Assembly: GCA_947034885.2 (NCBI GenBank)
Contig: OX344750.2
Coordinates: forward strand, 9,334,553-9,398,552
Origin: Thuidium tamariscinum
Lineage: Eukaryota > Streptophyta > Bryopsida > Hypnales > Thuidiaceae
Direction: 5' to 3'
Length of the DNA: 64,000 bases
Within the stretch, counting starts at the first letter, position 1. Each line of letters starts with the position of its first letter. This document shows, piece after piece, positions 36,645 to 50,099 of the stretch. A program made the translations under genes and the position numbers. Below the pieces are notes generated by a model, which saw only the letters and a program-made list of their open reading frames with translations, was not told the DNA's origin and did no database searches.

Positions 36645-37859
36645 GTTCCCCCCGGCCAGTTGTGGGTCGTATCCAACATGTGCACAGTGGCTACATACCA
36701 GTAAAATAATGGCCCACATGTTGTGTGTAACTTATTGTTGTACTGCGTACCCTCTGGGCGAGCTGGTGTCTTGCAGGTCCCAAGTGAACATGAACCAGCT
36801 CACTGCTGTCCCGCCTCCGTCTCCAATTTAGGCAAATTTGCAGTGATGGTGGAGCCAGGGTGGCTTGGTGCAGGTGAAGTTGAGATGGGTCCCAACTCCC
36901 AAGGATCTAAGATACTGGAAGCTTACCCAACGGTCTGTTGGTCATTGGAGCAGTTTTCCGGAAGTTTTGGGGAAGTCCTCCAGTTGATTTCCTCCTTGCA
37001 CCAAAATCAACCCAGGTTGTTTTCAGTGGGTGGTGGTTACATCCTTTGAATCATAAAAAAAAATATTGGTTTATTTCCTCCAATTTCAATTTCTCATTAG
37101 CTAATTTCCTCCGTATCGAAATTAGCATTGAAAAATTGAAAAAGTATTAGTTCACCCCTAAAAGTATTTGACTATGGTTTTACCAAAACTGCTCCAAAAC
37201 TATCATTTACAGGACAACTACCAAATTTTAATAAAAAACCTTTTTGGACACATAAAACTGTAGGATCTTTTAGTAAAGTAACTGTTTGGGTTAACATAAC
37301 AGGAAGATGCCATTTCCTCTTCTTCTTCCATCCAAGCAATGATGATGATCCCAAAACTTTGAGAACATTCAATAGGTGCCAACTGGTCAGTCAACTAAGG
37401 TTCCACGACAATGTAAGCTTAATCCCAATGTAAAGTAAAATGAACCAGCCAACGAAGTTATCAAAATATGGAGTAAGATAATGCTTGAAGGCAATGGCTG
37501 AGCTGTCTGGGACGTAAGCTGGGCTTAACTTAAGTTGCTGGGGCTCCGCACTCCAGTGCATGACCCACAGCTCCCCCTGGCAGGAAACCCTAAAATAGGC
37601 TATTTTTAGGGTTAGGGCAGAAATCAGCCATGCCTGCTGGGTCATTTATAGTGTGCTCCTTCAGTTGGAGATCAACTTTCAAACAAGACCAGCAGCAGCA
37701 GCATGTGGATTTAGCAAGTTTCAGTTACAGCATGCACGTTGCAGAGGGCAAACTTTTTAGGTTAAGCCTGTTTTAGGGCTCCCTTGCTGTTTTCCAGTCA
37801 TGGAAGGACTTTAACTCATAAACGCCACAGGCCGGACCAAAAGTGCCCTCACAGTTTAG
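36645..37859. other. Spacer with mixed GC content and a decayed TTAA-type end
   Basis: About 36645-37040 is GC-richer and has short open frames (up to 108 codons) without known motifs. From 37150 the words CACCCCTAAAAG and TGTAGGATCTTTTAG resemble the left part of family A, so this is probably another eroded copy. Nothing else is supported. Confidence 0.4.
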
Positions 37860-38610
37860 AAGTCCCATTCAAAGTGCTGTAACTTTTACTTCTTATGTCC
37901 ACATTTGATAAAACTTGTTGGAAAATTGTGCTCTCTCTCCTAGTTTGTGTGATAAAGTTTTAAATCAATCCAAGATGTATTAAAATTTTGGGATCCAATC
38001 AAAGTTCACATGTTCAATTTGAGTTCACCAATCTCATTAGATGAAATTTGAGGGCATTAGGAGATTGTGGGTTCCCGGACTGCGGGAACGTAGTTTCTAC
38101 CCTGTGAACTCGAATCCTACGTGGTCGGGACACTGCCACGTAATAAATTTTTTTTGGACTTATTTTCATATTTCAAGACCCATTTTTTTTTTGATAAAAG
38201 TTGGCCTGACAATGGTCGGCGGCACTGGGAGCCGTTTTGGGAATAGACCCGAAACGGCCCTGCAATGCCCTCAGATTTCTTCTAATGGCAATTCATGTTG
38301 CAACTTCAGGGGCTTGTATCTCCTTCATCCAATGTTTATTTTCAATAAAATTTGTTGGATTATGTTCCCCTAAAATTCTAATTGTTGTGGTCTAATATTC
38401 ATGTGAATCCAAGATGTTTTGAATGTTTGGGAGCAATTCAAAGTTCAAAAACTAGACATTTTTAGACTATGGTGAACTTCAATGGCTTATTTCTTCTTCA
38501 TACAATGTCCATTTTTCATTAAAAAAATTAAAAAAGTTGTACATACAAGTCTAGTTTGTGTCGCTAGAATTTGATATCAATCCCAAAAGTTATAAGTGAT
38601 TCAAAAGCAT
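37860..38610. repeat. Degenerate tandem repeat, about three units, interrupted by a MITE
   Basis: Units of roughly 150-180 bp share the order: CAAAGT/CAACTTC, then CTTC(A)T..AATGT(CC/TT)A, then a TTGTTGGA-like word, CTAGTTTGTG or equivalent, ATCCAAGATGT(A/T)TT and CAAAGTTCA. They start near 37860, 38295 and 38470. The 253-bp family F element at 38035-38287 lies between units 1 and 2. The divergence is high, so this is an old array or related repeat fragments. Confidence 0.4.
38035..38287. mobile_element. Family F MITE, 253 bp, CATTAG ends
   Basis: The left end is CATTAGATGAAATTTGAGGG and the right end reads CATTAGAAGAAATCTGAGGG on the other strand. Internally GGTTCCCGGACTGCGGGAAC is itself a palindrome and CCGTTTTGGG/CCCGAAACGG form a second stem. 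Relatives are at 13872-13972, about 39939-40219 and 42689-42971. Confidence 0.75.
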
Positions 38611-39715
38611 ATTAGTAGAAGGAGGTTTAGCCTTAGATGTATTTTTTGCAATTATTTTTTGACATTTCAAAACCATTTTGCAAACACAATGAGTCAATTG
38701 AATGATATTTTCTTTCACGAATGTGCTTGTATGCTGATTTTGAAGCACTATGTATGGTAGTTCAAAGTTTTTTCATTTGAGTAGGTTTAGAGTAGGCATC
38801 AAAAAATTGATCTTGAAACTTTTTACTTCAATGAAAATATAGGATTTTTAAGAAAAAATTTACGATAATTTATATTGTAAATTTTGAATTCACATATGCA
38901 ATCAAAGACCCCAAATTAGCTAAGAGAGGTCTAAAACATGCCCTAGACACAATTCAAAATAGGAGGCTTTTTTTCACTTTTATCCCAGAGAGCCCAAAAA
39001 TTATCTTGCAAGGCCCACCTTTGATGGTAGGATTTAAAGTCTTGTGTCATGAAAGGTGGAGGTTCTTTAGATTATTTGATTTGGGTATAAAAAATTTGCA
39101 GGTTAGTTAATTGTTAGTAGGCGGAATTGGGAGAAGAAAAAAAAAGATTGGTGAAAAAATTTATATAAGTTTTATTTAGAATGAAAAATAATAATAAAAC
39201 TAGATCCAAGAATTGAAAATTGGTTCAATCTAACATTGGCTCTATAATAGATGGTGTGGAATGTTCTACATCTATGAATAGCTGAATTAAAAGGTGAAGG
39301 TTTAATGTGGTGAATAGGGTGCATGCTAAGGAAAGGTAGCATAAGAGGATTTCTGACCCCCAAGAAGATTGTTTCAGGGGTGTTCCTAGAAACTGTTCCC
39401 ACTGCTATAGGACCAGCCTCCTGCTGGTCTGAATTTTTGAATTTTGAAAAAAATTAATTAAAATTTTAAAAGAATGTTTTAAAAAAAGAAAATGATTTTA
39501 AAAAATATTTAAAAAATAATTAATTAATTAGTATTTTTCTGACATGAAAATTGCTTGACCACATCAACACTGCGTTCTTAGAGTTTCTAGCGTTTGAAAA
39601 CTCATAGTCTTGTAAACTAGCTGAAAATCTTCTTATGTGAATGAGTCTAAAGCTTGTTGAATGTTATGAATATGGGAATAAAAGGAAAATAGCTTGTAAA
39701 ACTCAAAAAAATGGA
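38611..39715. other. AT-rich spacer with family E/F fragments
   Basis: About 38870-39040 shares family E interior words (AATTCACATATGCAATCAAAGACCCC) and a right end near AGGCCCACCTTTGATGGTAGG. About 39355-39600 loosely resembles family F. No gene is recognised. Confidence 0.4.
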
Positions 39716-40254
39716 GGACACTAAATCCTCCATTCAAAGTTTACCCAAAACAATAGATTTACTTTAGTAGAAAACACAAGAATTTTTGTTTTTTGCAAAC
39801 AATTTTTTTTGCAAATTTTGAATTCATGTTTTGATTTAAAGACCCTACTTTAGCTAAGCGTCTAAAACATACCCTTAACACGACCCAAAATAGGAGCTTC
39901 TTTTTACTTTTATACCAAAAAATTCAAAATTTATCCCATGAGAAGGGATTTGAGGGCAACAAAAGCCCATTTCAAGATTGTTCCCAAAACTATTCCTGTA
40001 ACTCCTACCCGTTGTCAAGTTAGCAATTACCAATTTTTAAATTTTTTAAATTTTGGTTTGAAAATGTGAAAAAATAAAATTTTAAAATAAAATAAAAGAA
40101 TGATGTGGCACTCTCTCTACCACATCGGATTCCTATGATTCTGCCTTCCTGTGAAAGTTTCTGCGTTCCCAGATTGTGAGAACTTCTAGTCTTCCGGAGG
40201 CCTCAAATATCCTCAATTGTGCCAGGCCCACTTCAAATGGAGGATTTAGTGTCC
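39716..40254. mobile_element. Family E MITE carrying a nested family F element
   Basis: The outer ends are GGACACTAAATCCTCCATT and its reverse complement. The outer interior matches family E (TTTGCAAATTTTGAATTCAT, then CCCAAAATAGGAG). At about 39939-40219 this is interrupted by a family F copy with AGAAGGGATTTGAGGGC at the left and GAGGCCTCAAATATCCTC at the right, similar to 42689-42971. Family F therefore moved after this family E copy had inserted. Confidence 0.65.
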
Positions 40255-42688
40255 TGCCAAAAAAATAAACCTGAACCAGCTGATTTTTGAATGTTGATGT
40301 AAACAAGGCTGGGTGCGATGAGTAGATCCTCATCAGGGTTATTTTTTTGCATTGTAGATGAACACGAAACAACCTTGCGTGCCCTCCCAGCAGAGGGCAA
40401 TATTTGGAGGGGGCCACAGACAGTGACAGATGCTTTTGAATCAAATTTCGAATCTGGCGATAAATCACCAGAAAAAACAAACCCTGATCCTCATTGCAAC
40501 CTTGATGCTTGTAGAAAATTCTTTCACATCTGAACTGCAAAACAGAGCAATCACTGGCTCCACCCAGGATGGCCCAACTTACAGTATATGCCAGAAGTTG
40601 CTGCAAATTGAATCATGGGTGAGAGGCATTATTTTGTCATGACGCACAGATTGTGTGCTTGCTCAATAATCTCGAGGAGGAGTGTAAGCCTTGAGAAAGA
40701 TTTCCACCACTGGAAAGGCTGGAGCAAACCTGACTGCTTAGGCAAACCTAAAAATCTTCCACCAAGGTAGGAATCCTCCATTTTGTTGCTATGGGAGGCA
40801 ACCCATTCATGATCCCCATTTTGGGAGCATTTTGGGAGCGTAGGGTGGTCTGAGGCAGAACCATCTATTCCCGACAAGGGACCCATATCCAATCTGTAGG
40901 GTGCACTATTTCCAACCAAGGCTAGAAGAGGTTTCCAATTCAAGCTCGAAATGTCCCATATCCAATCTGTAGGATGCGGCTATTTCCAATTAAAGCTAGA
41001 AAAGAGTTCCAATCCAAGCTTGAAATGTACTTGTTCCTCATTTTCAAGGTTGGGATCAATAAGGTCATGATGTATGTCCCAAACGCCATCATGTATCAGA
41101 AGTATTGATTGGGAAAGTAATTTCTTGAATGATTGGAATTAGAAGAGTTTAAACATTGGCTAAAGGTTTGGAGCACTTTTTGGCTTCCAAAAATCATACT
41201 ACCTTTGTCCCTAAATGATCTTCATGTAGTCAATAAACTATTCTAGAATAAGGCTAGAAATAACATTTTTTTTAAAACATTTTGCATTAAAAGCAAAGTT
41301 TTGTGCACTCCTAGCATCCTAGAAAGTTTGAGTTTCAAAACCCTTTTCAAACTATGGTTTGGGAATAATGAAAAGTGGAATTTTGGGGGCATTTTCAAGA
41401 AACTTGAGTGGGTACTTAAATTTTGAATGGGAGGTTGTCATTTTGTGGATGGTTAGTATGGGTTTGAAACCATGCGTAGACTTCTATTCTACCTCCAAAA
41501 GCTTCATCTCCTTCAATCTAGCAACATCCAAATAGATGCAAAAAATAAGTGATTAGTGTTGATAAACCCCTTATAATTAGTCATTTCATTTGTCTTTTGA
41601 TTGATAATTGGATGGATGGTAGGAAAATTATTGGTTAGAGTTGTTTTACTTGTCTTAAGTAGAAAACCAAATCTAAATCTAATGAATACATATATGATAA
41701 AGTGAAATGGAAAACAATTTTGGGACAAAAAATTAAAACCAACAAGAAGATCATTTTCAAATAGACAAAGTAGTAATTTCAATTTTGGGAATAAAATTAT
41801 GAAAAATTTGGAATCCCTATATTTCCTATCTTTCTTCATAGGAATTTTTTACGCTCCCTCATACTCTTTACGATATGTTCTAGAATTGCTTAAGTAATTG
41901 GATATGGGTAGTTTCATTTTATTTCCAATCTTTGATAATACATTATAATTCAAAATAGGACTCTTATTCAGAAAGGCGGCACTTGGCAATGAAGCACTTT
42001 CAATTGGTGCTACAATTTTCTATTAATTGTAGTAATGAAGCTCTCTTGATTTTACAACTACTCCTCGGTAGGAAGACATATATGACTAATGTGAGACAAA
42101 CAAAAACTTTATCTAAAAAATTCATAAGACTTTTGTTTTGGGAAATCAAATTCTAAAAAATATAGAATCCTTTTTGAACTCTATTTCTATACATGAAGAA
42201 ATCCTCTCCTCAACACATCCACACTATAGGTATACTCAATAACTTGAGTGGTTAGAAATGGGTTAACTCCTTTATATATGAGTGAAATTTTCTATGTTTT
42301 GTGTATGTTTTTCTAAGATGAAACCAAATGTCTAATGTGTATACCATAAAAAAACGACTTTTTTGAGGAAATTTCATTTTACCATGGTTTTTTGAAGTAA
42401 AAGTGAAGAAAATCACACAAAACACAAAACATACACAAAAATATGAAAATTTTAGAGTAGTATCACATAAAAAGTGTAGAACATTATCATACAAAAAGAA
42501 ATTTTCTAAATCATTCTATATTTCATATTTATTATTAGATTATTAGAAATGTGATTATAGATTTTTACTTCTAACACCAATAAAATGCTCACTTTCATGA
42601 ATTTTTCCAAAAAAATAGAAAAACTAGAAACAATAATTTTGAAGCTTCATTTTGTTAGTTTTGCTAAAAAATTAAAAGAAATCATTTT
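40255..42688. other. Spacer with one orphan exon-like segment
   Basis: At 40357-40533 (plus) a polypyrimidine tract plus GTAG is followed by a 58-codon frame beginning ATGAACACGAAACAACC in the frame DEHETTLRALPAEG and ending at a stop. It has better codon balance than its surroundings and could be the last exon of a lost or captured gene. No family is recognised. The rest is AT-rich spacer. Confidence 0.3.
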
Positions 42689-42971
42689 CATTAGAAGGGA
42701 TTTGAGGGCTACCAAGGGCCGTTTCAAGGTTTGTTCCTAAAACTATCGGGGAACTGCTAGTTGCTATCAGCTGTTAAATAAATAAATAAAATTTGGGGAT
42801 TCTAAAATATGAAAAAAATTCAATTTTCTTTTCAAAAATAAATAAAATTAATGACATGGTAGTCTCTCAACCACATAGGATTCTTGCAATTCCTGTGTTC
42901 CCATGATAGATCCTGTGTTTTCAGGCTGTGGAAATTTGTAGTCTCCCAGAGGCTTCAAATCCCTCCTAATG
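42689..42971. mobile_element. Family F MITE, 283 bp
   Basis: The ends are CATTAGAAGGGATTTGAGGG and its reverse complement (right side read as CATTAGGAGGGATTTGAAGC). The interior matches the nested copy at about 39939-40219 in order and wording. No coding content. Confidence 0.75.
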
Positions 42972-44397
42972 GAATGTTAGAATTAAATTTCAAGAGAAAA
43001 AAAAGTTTAAAGTTCATATATATTGTAATAGGGAATTTTAAAACAAACAAACTACCAATAAAATCAAGAAAACCTAGTATGATTTGAACTAAACTCTGTG
43101 ATGTATCCCTATAGATTTAAGAAAGTTGAACACAAAAAATTCTATAATCTTTATCTATTTTTGTGAAAGATATGAAAGCTAAATTTTTTTCCTTCTATCA
43201 TGAAATGTAAGTGATACTATCCTAGGCATGAGACTATTTGTGACAATCTATGAAAAAATCTATTATGGCCATGCAAAAAGTCTAAATGTGCTACTTTAGT
43301 ATAAGGTAGTAGTACCTTGAATTGACAATTACCTAAAACAAATTCTTATATTTTGCCAAATAGTAAACCAAATTATTTTGCGTGTGAAATCTTTGAGTAG
43401 AACTTGAATAGATTATAAATTTCATTGTTCAAGAAAACTTCTTTTTATGCATCATTCTTTGTTGCTTTTAGGTTCCAAATGTGTTGTTATCTATTGAGCC
43501 TATGATCCATTTTTGCTAAGTTGAAAATTAATAATTTATTTATGGATTAGAAAAAATCTAGATTTTTCTTGTATAGTCTTTTGGTACAATTTAAGAAAAA
43601 AATTGAATAAAAAATTCACTATGTGGCCACACACAAAAATAGTGAACTGCTATTATTATTGATTTAAGGTTCTACTATCTTAAATGAGCTTATAGGCATT
43701 AGGGGGGGGGATACAAGCAACAATATAGGGCAAAAGGGAGTAAGGTTTGAAACCATTTGGATTAAAAACATCAATAAATACATCCCTATTTGGGCCTTAA
43801 GGAAATTGTGGCAATTTTAAGACAATATTGTGACCATTTTAGGTGTATAAAATGACCATTATAAGTATTTTTTGTTGTTTTAGGTGAGCTAGTGGTACTA
43901 ATGGGATATAGGGCAATACACTTCAAAATTTCACAATACATGCATACTTTGTTATACAGATAAATGGTATTGCTTTCTATCATACTCTACTATGTTTGAA
44001 AGAAAAATAATTTTCTTTCTACCACCTCAAGGGGACACACCAAAAATTGTATTACATTTAGGATCAATTACCTTAAACCTTCAAAGTCTCTAGTAGGAAG
44101 GCAAATGTAGATTTGAAATTTTTATGGCAAAATAATTTTCTTATGGCATGAATATAATCTATATATCAAATTTTTCATTTTTTTCAAGTTTTTTTGTTCT
44201 TTCAATTTCAAGTCTAGACATGATCTCATTCAAGTTGCACAAATGATCATAAAGAACCTATTGAATACACTAATTGCATTATTGAAGACTCAATAAAATT
44301 TTCTTTTTCAACATATTTGAATGCACTTCATTAGCTCTAACAATAAGCTCTTGAAAGAATTGGTCATTTATCAAGTGCATGTCTACTCTCTTAAAAG
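42972..44397. other. AT-rich spacer
   Basis: No gene, RNA or clear repeat is recognised. A short G run is at 43702-43709. Confidence 0.5.
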
Positions 44398-44401
44398 TTA
44401 A

Positions 44402-44951
44402 CCCTTTAGGGCCTAGCAAACCAATTTTGGTTCTTTTAAATTGAATTTTGGGAATTGAAACACTCTCTTGGCCTTAGTTCCTCTTGGGGTATGAACAAGA
44501 TGTGAGGGCATGGGTATTCTGCTTCCAATGAGCCATTGACCATCAAATTTGGAGCAATGATGATTTGTCTATTGCAATTTGAAGTTGGAAATTTTAGAGT
44601 TTTGAAATGCACTGTGGAACATGTTTCTCTATTGAATTTATTTGTGTATAACTAAAGAGAGCATGCCAACTTCACCTAGTGTTCAATATAATGAATTCTA
44701 TTTTCAATAAAAATTTCATGGGAAATTGAGCTTTTTTGTAATTACTTTGATTTTTCAAAGGCATAAACTTTAAAAAATCATGGAAATTTCATCTTTTTTC
44801 CAAAAATAAATTAAAAATCACATTAGATAGAAAATATGAATTCTTATTTGTAGAAAAATAATAATTTAAATTAAATTATAAAATTTTAATATGAAAATTT
44901 GATTATAGAAGAATTCAAGAGGTTGCTTGGGGCTCCTTAGGCCCTAAAGGG
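44402..44951. mobile_element. TTAA-flanked MITE, 550 bp (CCCTTTAGGGCC ends)
   Basis: TTAA at 44398-44401 and 44952-44955. Both ends read CCCTTTAGGGCCTA inward, a 14-bp perfect inverted repeat. It has no open frame of note. It belongs to the same TTAA/CC-terminus group as family A but has a different interior. Confidence 0.75.
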
Positions 44952-45022
44952 TTAATCCTAGGATATAAGACTAGTCATTGTAGAAATCAACCATTTTGGC
45001 ACCATATGAACCATGTCGTTAA

Positions 45023-45770
45023 CCCTAGACTGCCAATGGTGCCATTTTTGTAGTGTTTGGATGACAGTCTAGGGTCCTAAGAACAATGTAGAAGTATTTT
45101 TTTCATCCACTTTTTTTTTGCATGACCTTTCTTGTTGAATTTTAAAGAGTGTCTAGTTGAATTTTTAATCTAACTAATGTTTGTTTTCATGTAGTTGAGA
45201 AGTAAGTAAAAAAAATGGATGGCCAAATTTGCCGTTTTAGTGTATTTTGAGAAATTGAGTAAATCTGAAATTTTTCCACAAAATTGATATATTTTGAGTT
45301 TGAGCCCAACTAATGGAATGAAGGTCTTCTACTCTAGTTTCTACACCACTTGAAATTTTGTAAAAATTCATAATATTGAATATTTTATTGCGATTTAAAC
45401 TTTGGATGTATTTTCAATATGTATTGCATTTTAATTATAGAAGGACATGGAAATTGAATTTACATCATTATGTTTGTCACTATAATGTACACACGTGGTA
45501 AAATTTCAGATTTCTTGAAATCATTTTCTATTTGATGTAATTTTCTCTTCACTTTTTCTTTAAAAAATCTCAGAAAAATCAATTTTCCTCAGAAAAATCA
45601 ATTTTCCTCAAAAAAATCAATTTTTTTGGTGAAGTAGAGAAAACATATGTAATTCCATCTCGAAAAAATAAATATAAAATTTTCATACATATCTAGTTCC
45701 AAAATGGCAACAAACCAAGGGATGAGCAACCAGGCTTGAAATTAGTGTTTATAGGTCTGTCCTGTAAGGG
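45023..45770. mobile_element. Family H MITE, 748 bp, TTAA target
   Basis: TTAA at 45019-45022 and 45771-45774. The left end is CCCTAGACTGCCAATGGTG; the right end is CCCTTACAGGACAGACC on the other strand, so the terminal match is short. The interior matches the decayed copy at 24256-24988. It lies only 67 bp from the 550-bp TTAA element. Confidence 0.7.
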
Positions 45771-45774
45771 TTAA

Positions 45775-48700
45775 AAAAATCCAAGAGCACTCATCAAAGG
45801 TCAAACTGCAATACAAGACCTCTCTTTTTCACTCAAAGTTCCAAAGATGAACATGTCAGCAATTCTCTCTTACATGAACAAGATTCTCTTTCATCCATCA
45901 AACACTTTTCGGCTGGTTGGACAATTTGAAGGAGCTCTGGCTGGTAAGTTAGATGGAAGCTGTTGCTTGACAAAGGCTCTCCTGTAGCACATAATTCAAC
46001 TAAGGCCATTGGGTAGAGACATGCACGTGCATTGTCAAGCTTGCAAATTGGCCAACCACAAACTGAATCATCAACCTTGGCAACTCGTACCATTTTGTAT
46101 GAATTTTGTAAGAATTTTGTATGGTCCTTCGACAACCACTTTTTGAATGGAAGTTGTCCCTGCTACAACCCAAAATCATTGAAGGTAAGTTGTCATTTTG
46201 ACAACCAAAATTGTTGAAGTCAATTGTAATTCAATATCTACTTATAGCTAAGCAAATGTGACTAAAGGTATATTTCTAATTAGTGTTAAAGACTATCATT
46301 ACCAAGGGTTTTAGAAATGAATTCAGACATACTTCTAAACATGGTTCACATTACAAACCTCACCCTTGACATCAATTGCAAACATCCCCTTAACATGAAT
46401 TAAATTAGGGTGTTTAGACTAAGGTGTGGCAATATTCTAATGGATGATGATGAATGATGGATTTGGTGAATTAAGTAAAGGCACCACGTGATTGAATCAA
46501 ATCCTTTTGAAATTTTTTTGAAGGACATAGATGATTAATCCTTTAAGGATGTTGCTAACCAAAAGAATTAGTGTGTGTTGTTTGTATATTGAATTTCTTC
46601 AATCCTCTCAAAATTCCCCCAAAAAATTCTCAATTGACTAGTAGTGTGTTTGTAACTTGGAGTGAAATTTACAATTTGAATGGAATTCATGTACCACTCA
46701 ATTTCCTTTTTAGTATACAAAAGGGGAGAATTGGTATATAATACAACATCCTTAAAAGGTTAAAGAGTGATATTTCTACTTGGATGATACATTCTCATTG
46801 CTTGCATTATGCTAGAACATCACATCATATAAGAGATTTATAAAGTGACAATTCTTTATTTGGATATACAAGATAATCACAAAAGTATAGTATATGTCAC
46901 CAAGGTCATGGCAATCTTTTGCAAATAAGGACTACGAGGAAATGTAGTCCAAGATTTACAAGTGGATGACACAAAATTGTCTAAAATGACAACAACCATG
47001 TTTTTGCATCTTTATCTTGTCAATTTGTGAGAACTTGTCAAGTTGTTGTCAAATTCTTAATTGATATTTGATATCCCCCCTTCATTTTCAAGACAACAAT
47101 TGTCTATAGATGACATGAAGAGAAACAAATGACTGTAAACATAAATCATTTGCCAAAAATCTAAGAAATCCATTGAAAATTGTACCAATGTATTCTTTAA
47201 CCATTTGACATCAATATCTTAGTTTGAGTTGTCTATAGGGAAGATAATCTCTCTCTCTCTCTCTCTCTATATGTGTGGTAGGAAGTATAACAACCCATGT
47301 GGAATATGTAATTTAAAAATAGGAGTTCAACTACTCATAATTAAGTTTGAAATAGACATTGTGTTACAATTAGAATTTAAGACCTCATTTAGGCATAGTA
47401 GAATATGTTTTTACAAATTTTTTTGAACTGAGATGGGAAACTAAACCAAGTTTCATCTTCAAAAATCTGTTTGACATTTTGATCCTACAACCAAAAGTTA
47501 CAGACAAATTTTAGAGAGGGATTGAAAGGGACATTGTTTCTGACAATTTAAAACTTCCTCTCCAAAATTTATCTATAACTTTGCATAGTTGCAATTAATG
47601 ACAATGTGTAGTTTCATGTATCGACAGGGTATTTTCGTTTTGTACCATCCTAAGCAAGCAACTCTGTTTTTCAATACAAACATCCTGAAATAGGGCTTTA
47701 CCACGATATCTGTAGTGGGAATTTGGACTGGATAGGCTGTTGTACCTTAGTACCAATGGCACAAAATTCTCAGTCCTGTACAAAAGTGCTTTTCTGTTTT
47801 AGTATCCTCTCAATGTTAGTGCCTTGTACCTTTAGAAGACCTTTTTCATTGGAAGACAAAAGATATTTGTTCCTGCGAGGAAAAAATACATGGAAGTTGA
47901 TCATTGCAATCTGAATGCATAAACTACAAAGATTTGTGGCGTGGGTTCAAAATACCGATAGTCCAAGCTTTAAGACAACTTGTCGATCTCATTGGCCTGC
48001 CAGACCAAGGCTGTAAGTCTACAACCTATAACTTAATCTTTCCACTCAATGAAAAAGGGTAAGACGCTCAGGACACTCAGCTTTAAGAAACAACTTGGCT
48101 TCATGTCCCATAACCCAAAGCAGCAATAAGCAATCTAAGGCAATCGTATGAAGCAACAACAAAACTTTAGTGCGATAACCAATAGCAACAATAGCAATTT
48201 AGTTTTGGACGAGCTGCAACTGAATGAAATTGATAAACCGGAACTGTCAGCACTCCCAACCCCAATCTAAGGTATGCAATTGGGTTGACAAGGATTTGTG
48301 CACAGCACCTCGCCAAAATTTCAGATGCAAGTCTGAGTGTATTCTAAGTCATATAGCTCTCAATTTCTTAAAATCTCACGGCTTTCAAACAACAGAACTA
48401 ATTACTTCACCTTGCTTGCCTCTTGCTGATTTTTGCCGAATCCACAGGTTCCATCTCGTCAATTGTACTCCGTAACATTTACGACATAAAATGAGCTGGA
48501 AGATCAACTTGCGGTTGGCATCCTTCTTCGTTCCTCTCTCCACAACCGCAGATTGGGAATAATATCATTGGGGGATCTTTCAAGTGAATGGCGAATTCAG
48601 CGAATTAGAAAAGCTGATTCTACACGTCAAGGACTCAATGTACTGTACATGAGCATGTTGAAGTTGCAGCGGCGTTTGGTGAGGTTTCGGTGAGGGCAGC

Positions 48701-50099
48701 AGCCTGAAAGGACACTGAGTGCATTTTGCCAGCAGTTTCCGTTTTATGCTCAGCTGCCTCAGCAGTAGGTATTCTTTGAGCGATACAACCTGCAGGCTAG
48801 GGATCCCGTTGTGGCACTCCCTGCAGTATACTCCGCATATGAATATCAGTGTTCCTCCTCACAGTGAAAAGCTCAACAAACCCCCTGTTCGTCAGCACTA
48901 GCCAAGATCCAAATTAGGTAGAGAATAGACATAGGACAAGTTAAAGCTCATAAACTCATTAGATTTAACATGCGCACTACACATCAACTAGACACCACAG
49001 CTAATTAGACCCTAATACAGAACAAAGGCATCCGAAATGCAATGCATCCAAAAAAAGAACAAAGTGTCCAAGATTGTGATATCCTTCCTAAGCTGCTCAT
49101 ACAAGAAAAATGTAAAAACCATCAGTCTTTCATATTTTAAATACCGTACTCATTTGACTGGAAATCTACGTTACTGCCAAGTAGTTCACGAGTCTGGATC
49201 AGATGACGCACATTCGAAAGTCATACGGAACATCGACGGACTGATAAACCAGTGTGATTTCACTACGGTCTCTAGTAGCAGTAAATCTAGAAGCCACAAA
49301 AATCCCAGCTCATTCGAGTGCAAACGAATTCGCAACTCACAGCAACAGGACTGAAGGACAAATGGATTGCAAACTAATGATCCACGCTTTCTCTTTGCCT
49401 GCTCTTGTCCCAACCAAAGTTTTTTCACGCTTTACTCTTCCTCCTTTCAGCTCCTTCCGTGACGAGTGCATCACTGGTGCCGCAAAGAGTGAAGAAATTG
49501 CACTTCTGTAGTCAGAAAATCTTCACGGAAGCAGATGACAAACATGCAATCGACCTCCAAAGTCCCGAAAAGCCATAATCTTCCACTTCCTCTTCACAGT
49601 CAAGCTAGATTAGATGACGAATCCGTCAGATCTATTGAAATGCAATTGACGTGCAAAATTGTGGCGTTGGCGTCGAGGCTATCATAACATTCTTGAAAGG
49701 AGCTGCGAATACCTTGGACCGAAGCGAGTACAGCCACAGCGACAAGGTGGGCGGTCAAATGAGCTCTAGAAGGTCACGATGTCCCTAGCTTAAGATAGTA
49801 CAGCATTCACTCCATCATTTTTGTGTCATCTCCCTCGACGAGCACAGACTTCAACATAAGCCGGAGTCCAACCTCGTGAGATCGAGCCGCTTTTCCAATT
49901 ACGCGTACCCGTCCAGTCATGCCAACTGAACACGAGAAGCATCGGTGAAGACCTGAATAAATGCACTCTGGGAGATAGCCTACCTTCCACATTCGCGAAG
50001 GGGCGCTAGGTCGAATCCTGTGAGATCGATGATGAAGGAGTTGAGGTCACTGGTCATGTACAGCCAGAATATATGGTGCCTTAAATGGATTCAGCTAAT
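45775..50099. other. Spacer downstream of PIG-T, no gene recognised
   Basis: A 100-codon minus-strand frame at 45833-46135 (with CGWPICKLDNARACLYPMAL) has better codon balance than the spacer but no recognised family. A (CT)n run is at 47249-47268. From about 47900 to 50090 the GC content is intermediate and rises toward PIG-T, so part of it is probably the 3' untranslated region of that minus-strand gene or a non-coding transcript. No splice-linked coding exons could be identified. Confidence 0.4.

Noticed and set aside
47249-47268. (CT)n tract as a promoter element
   Set aside because: There is no gene start nearby; it is best read as a simple repeat.
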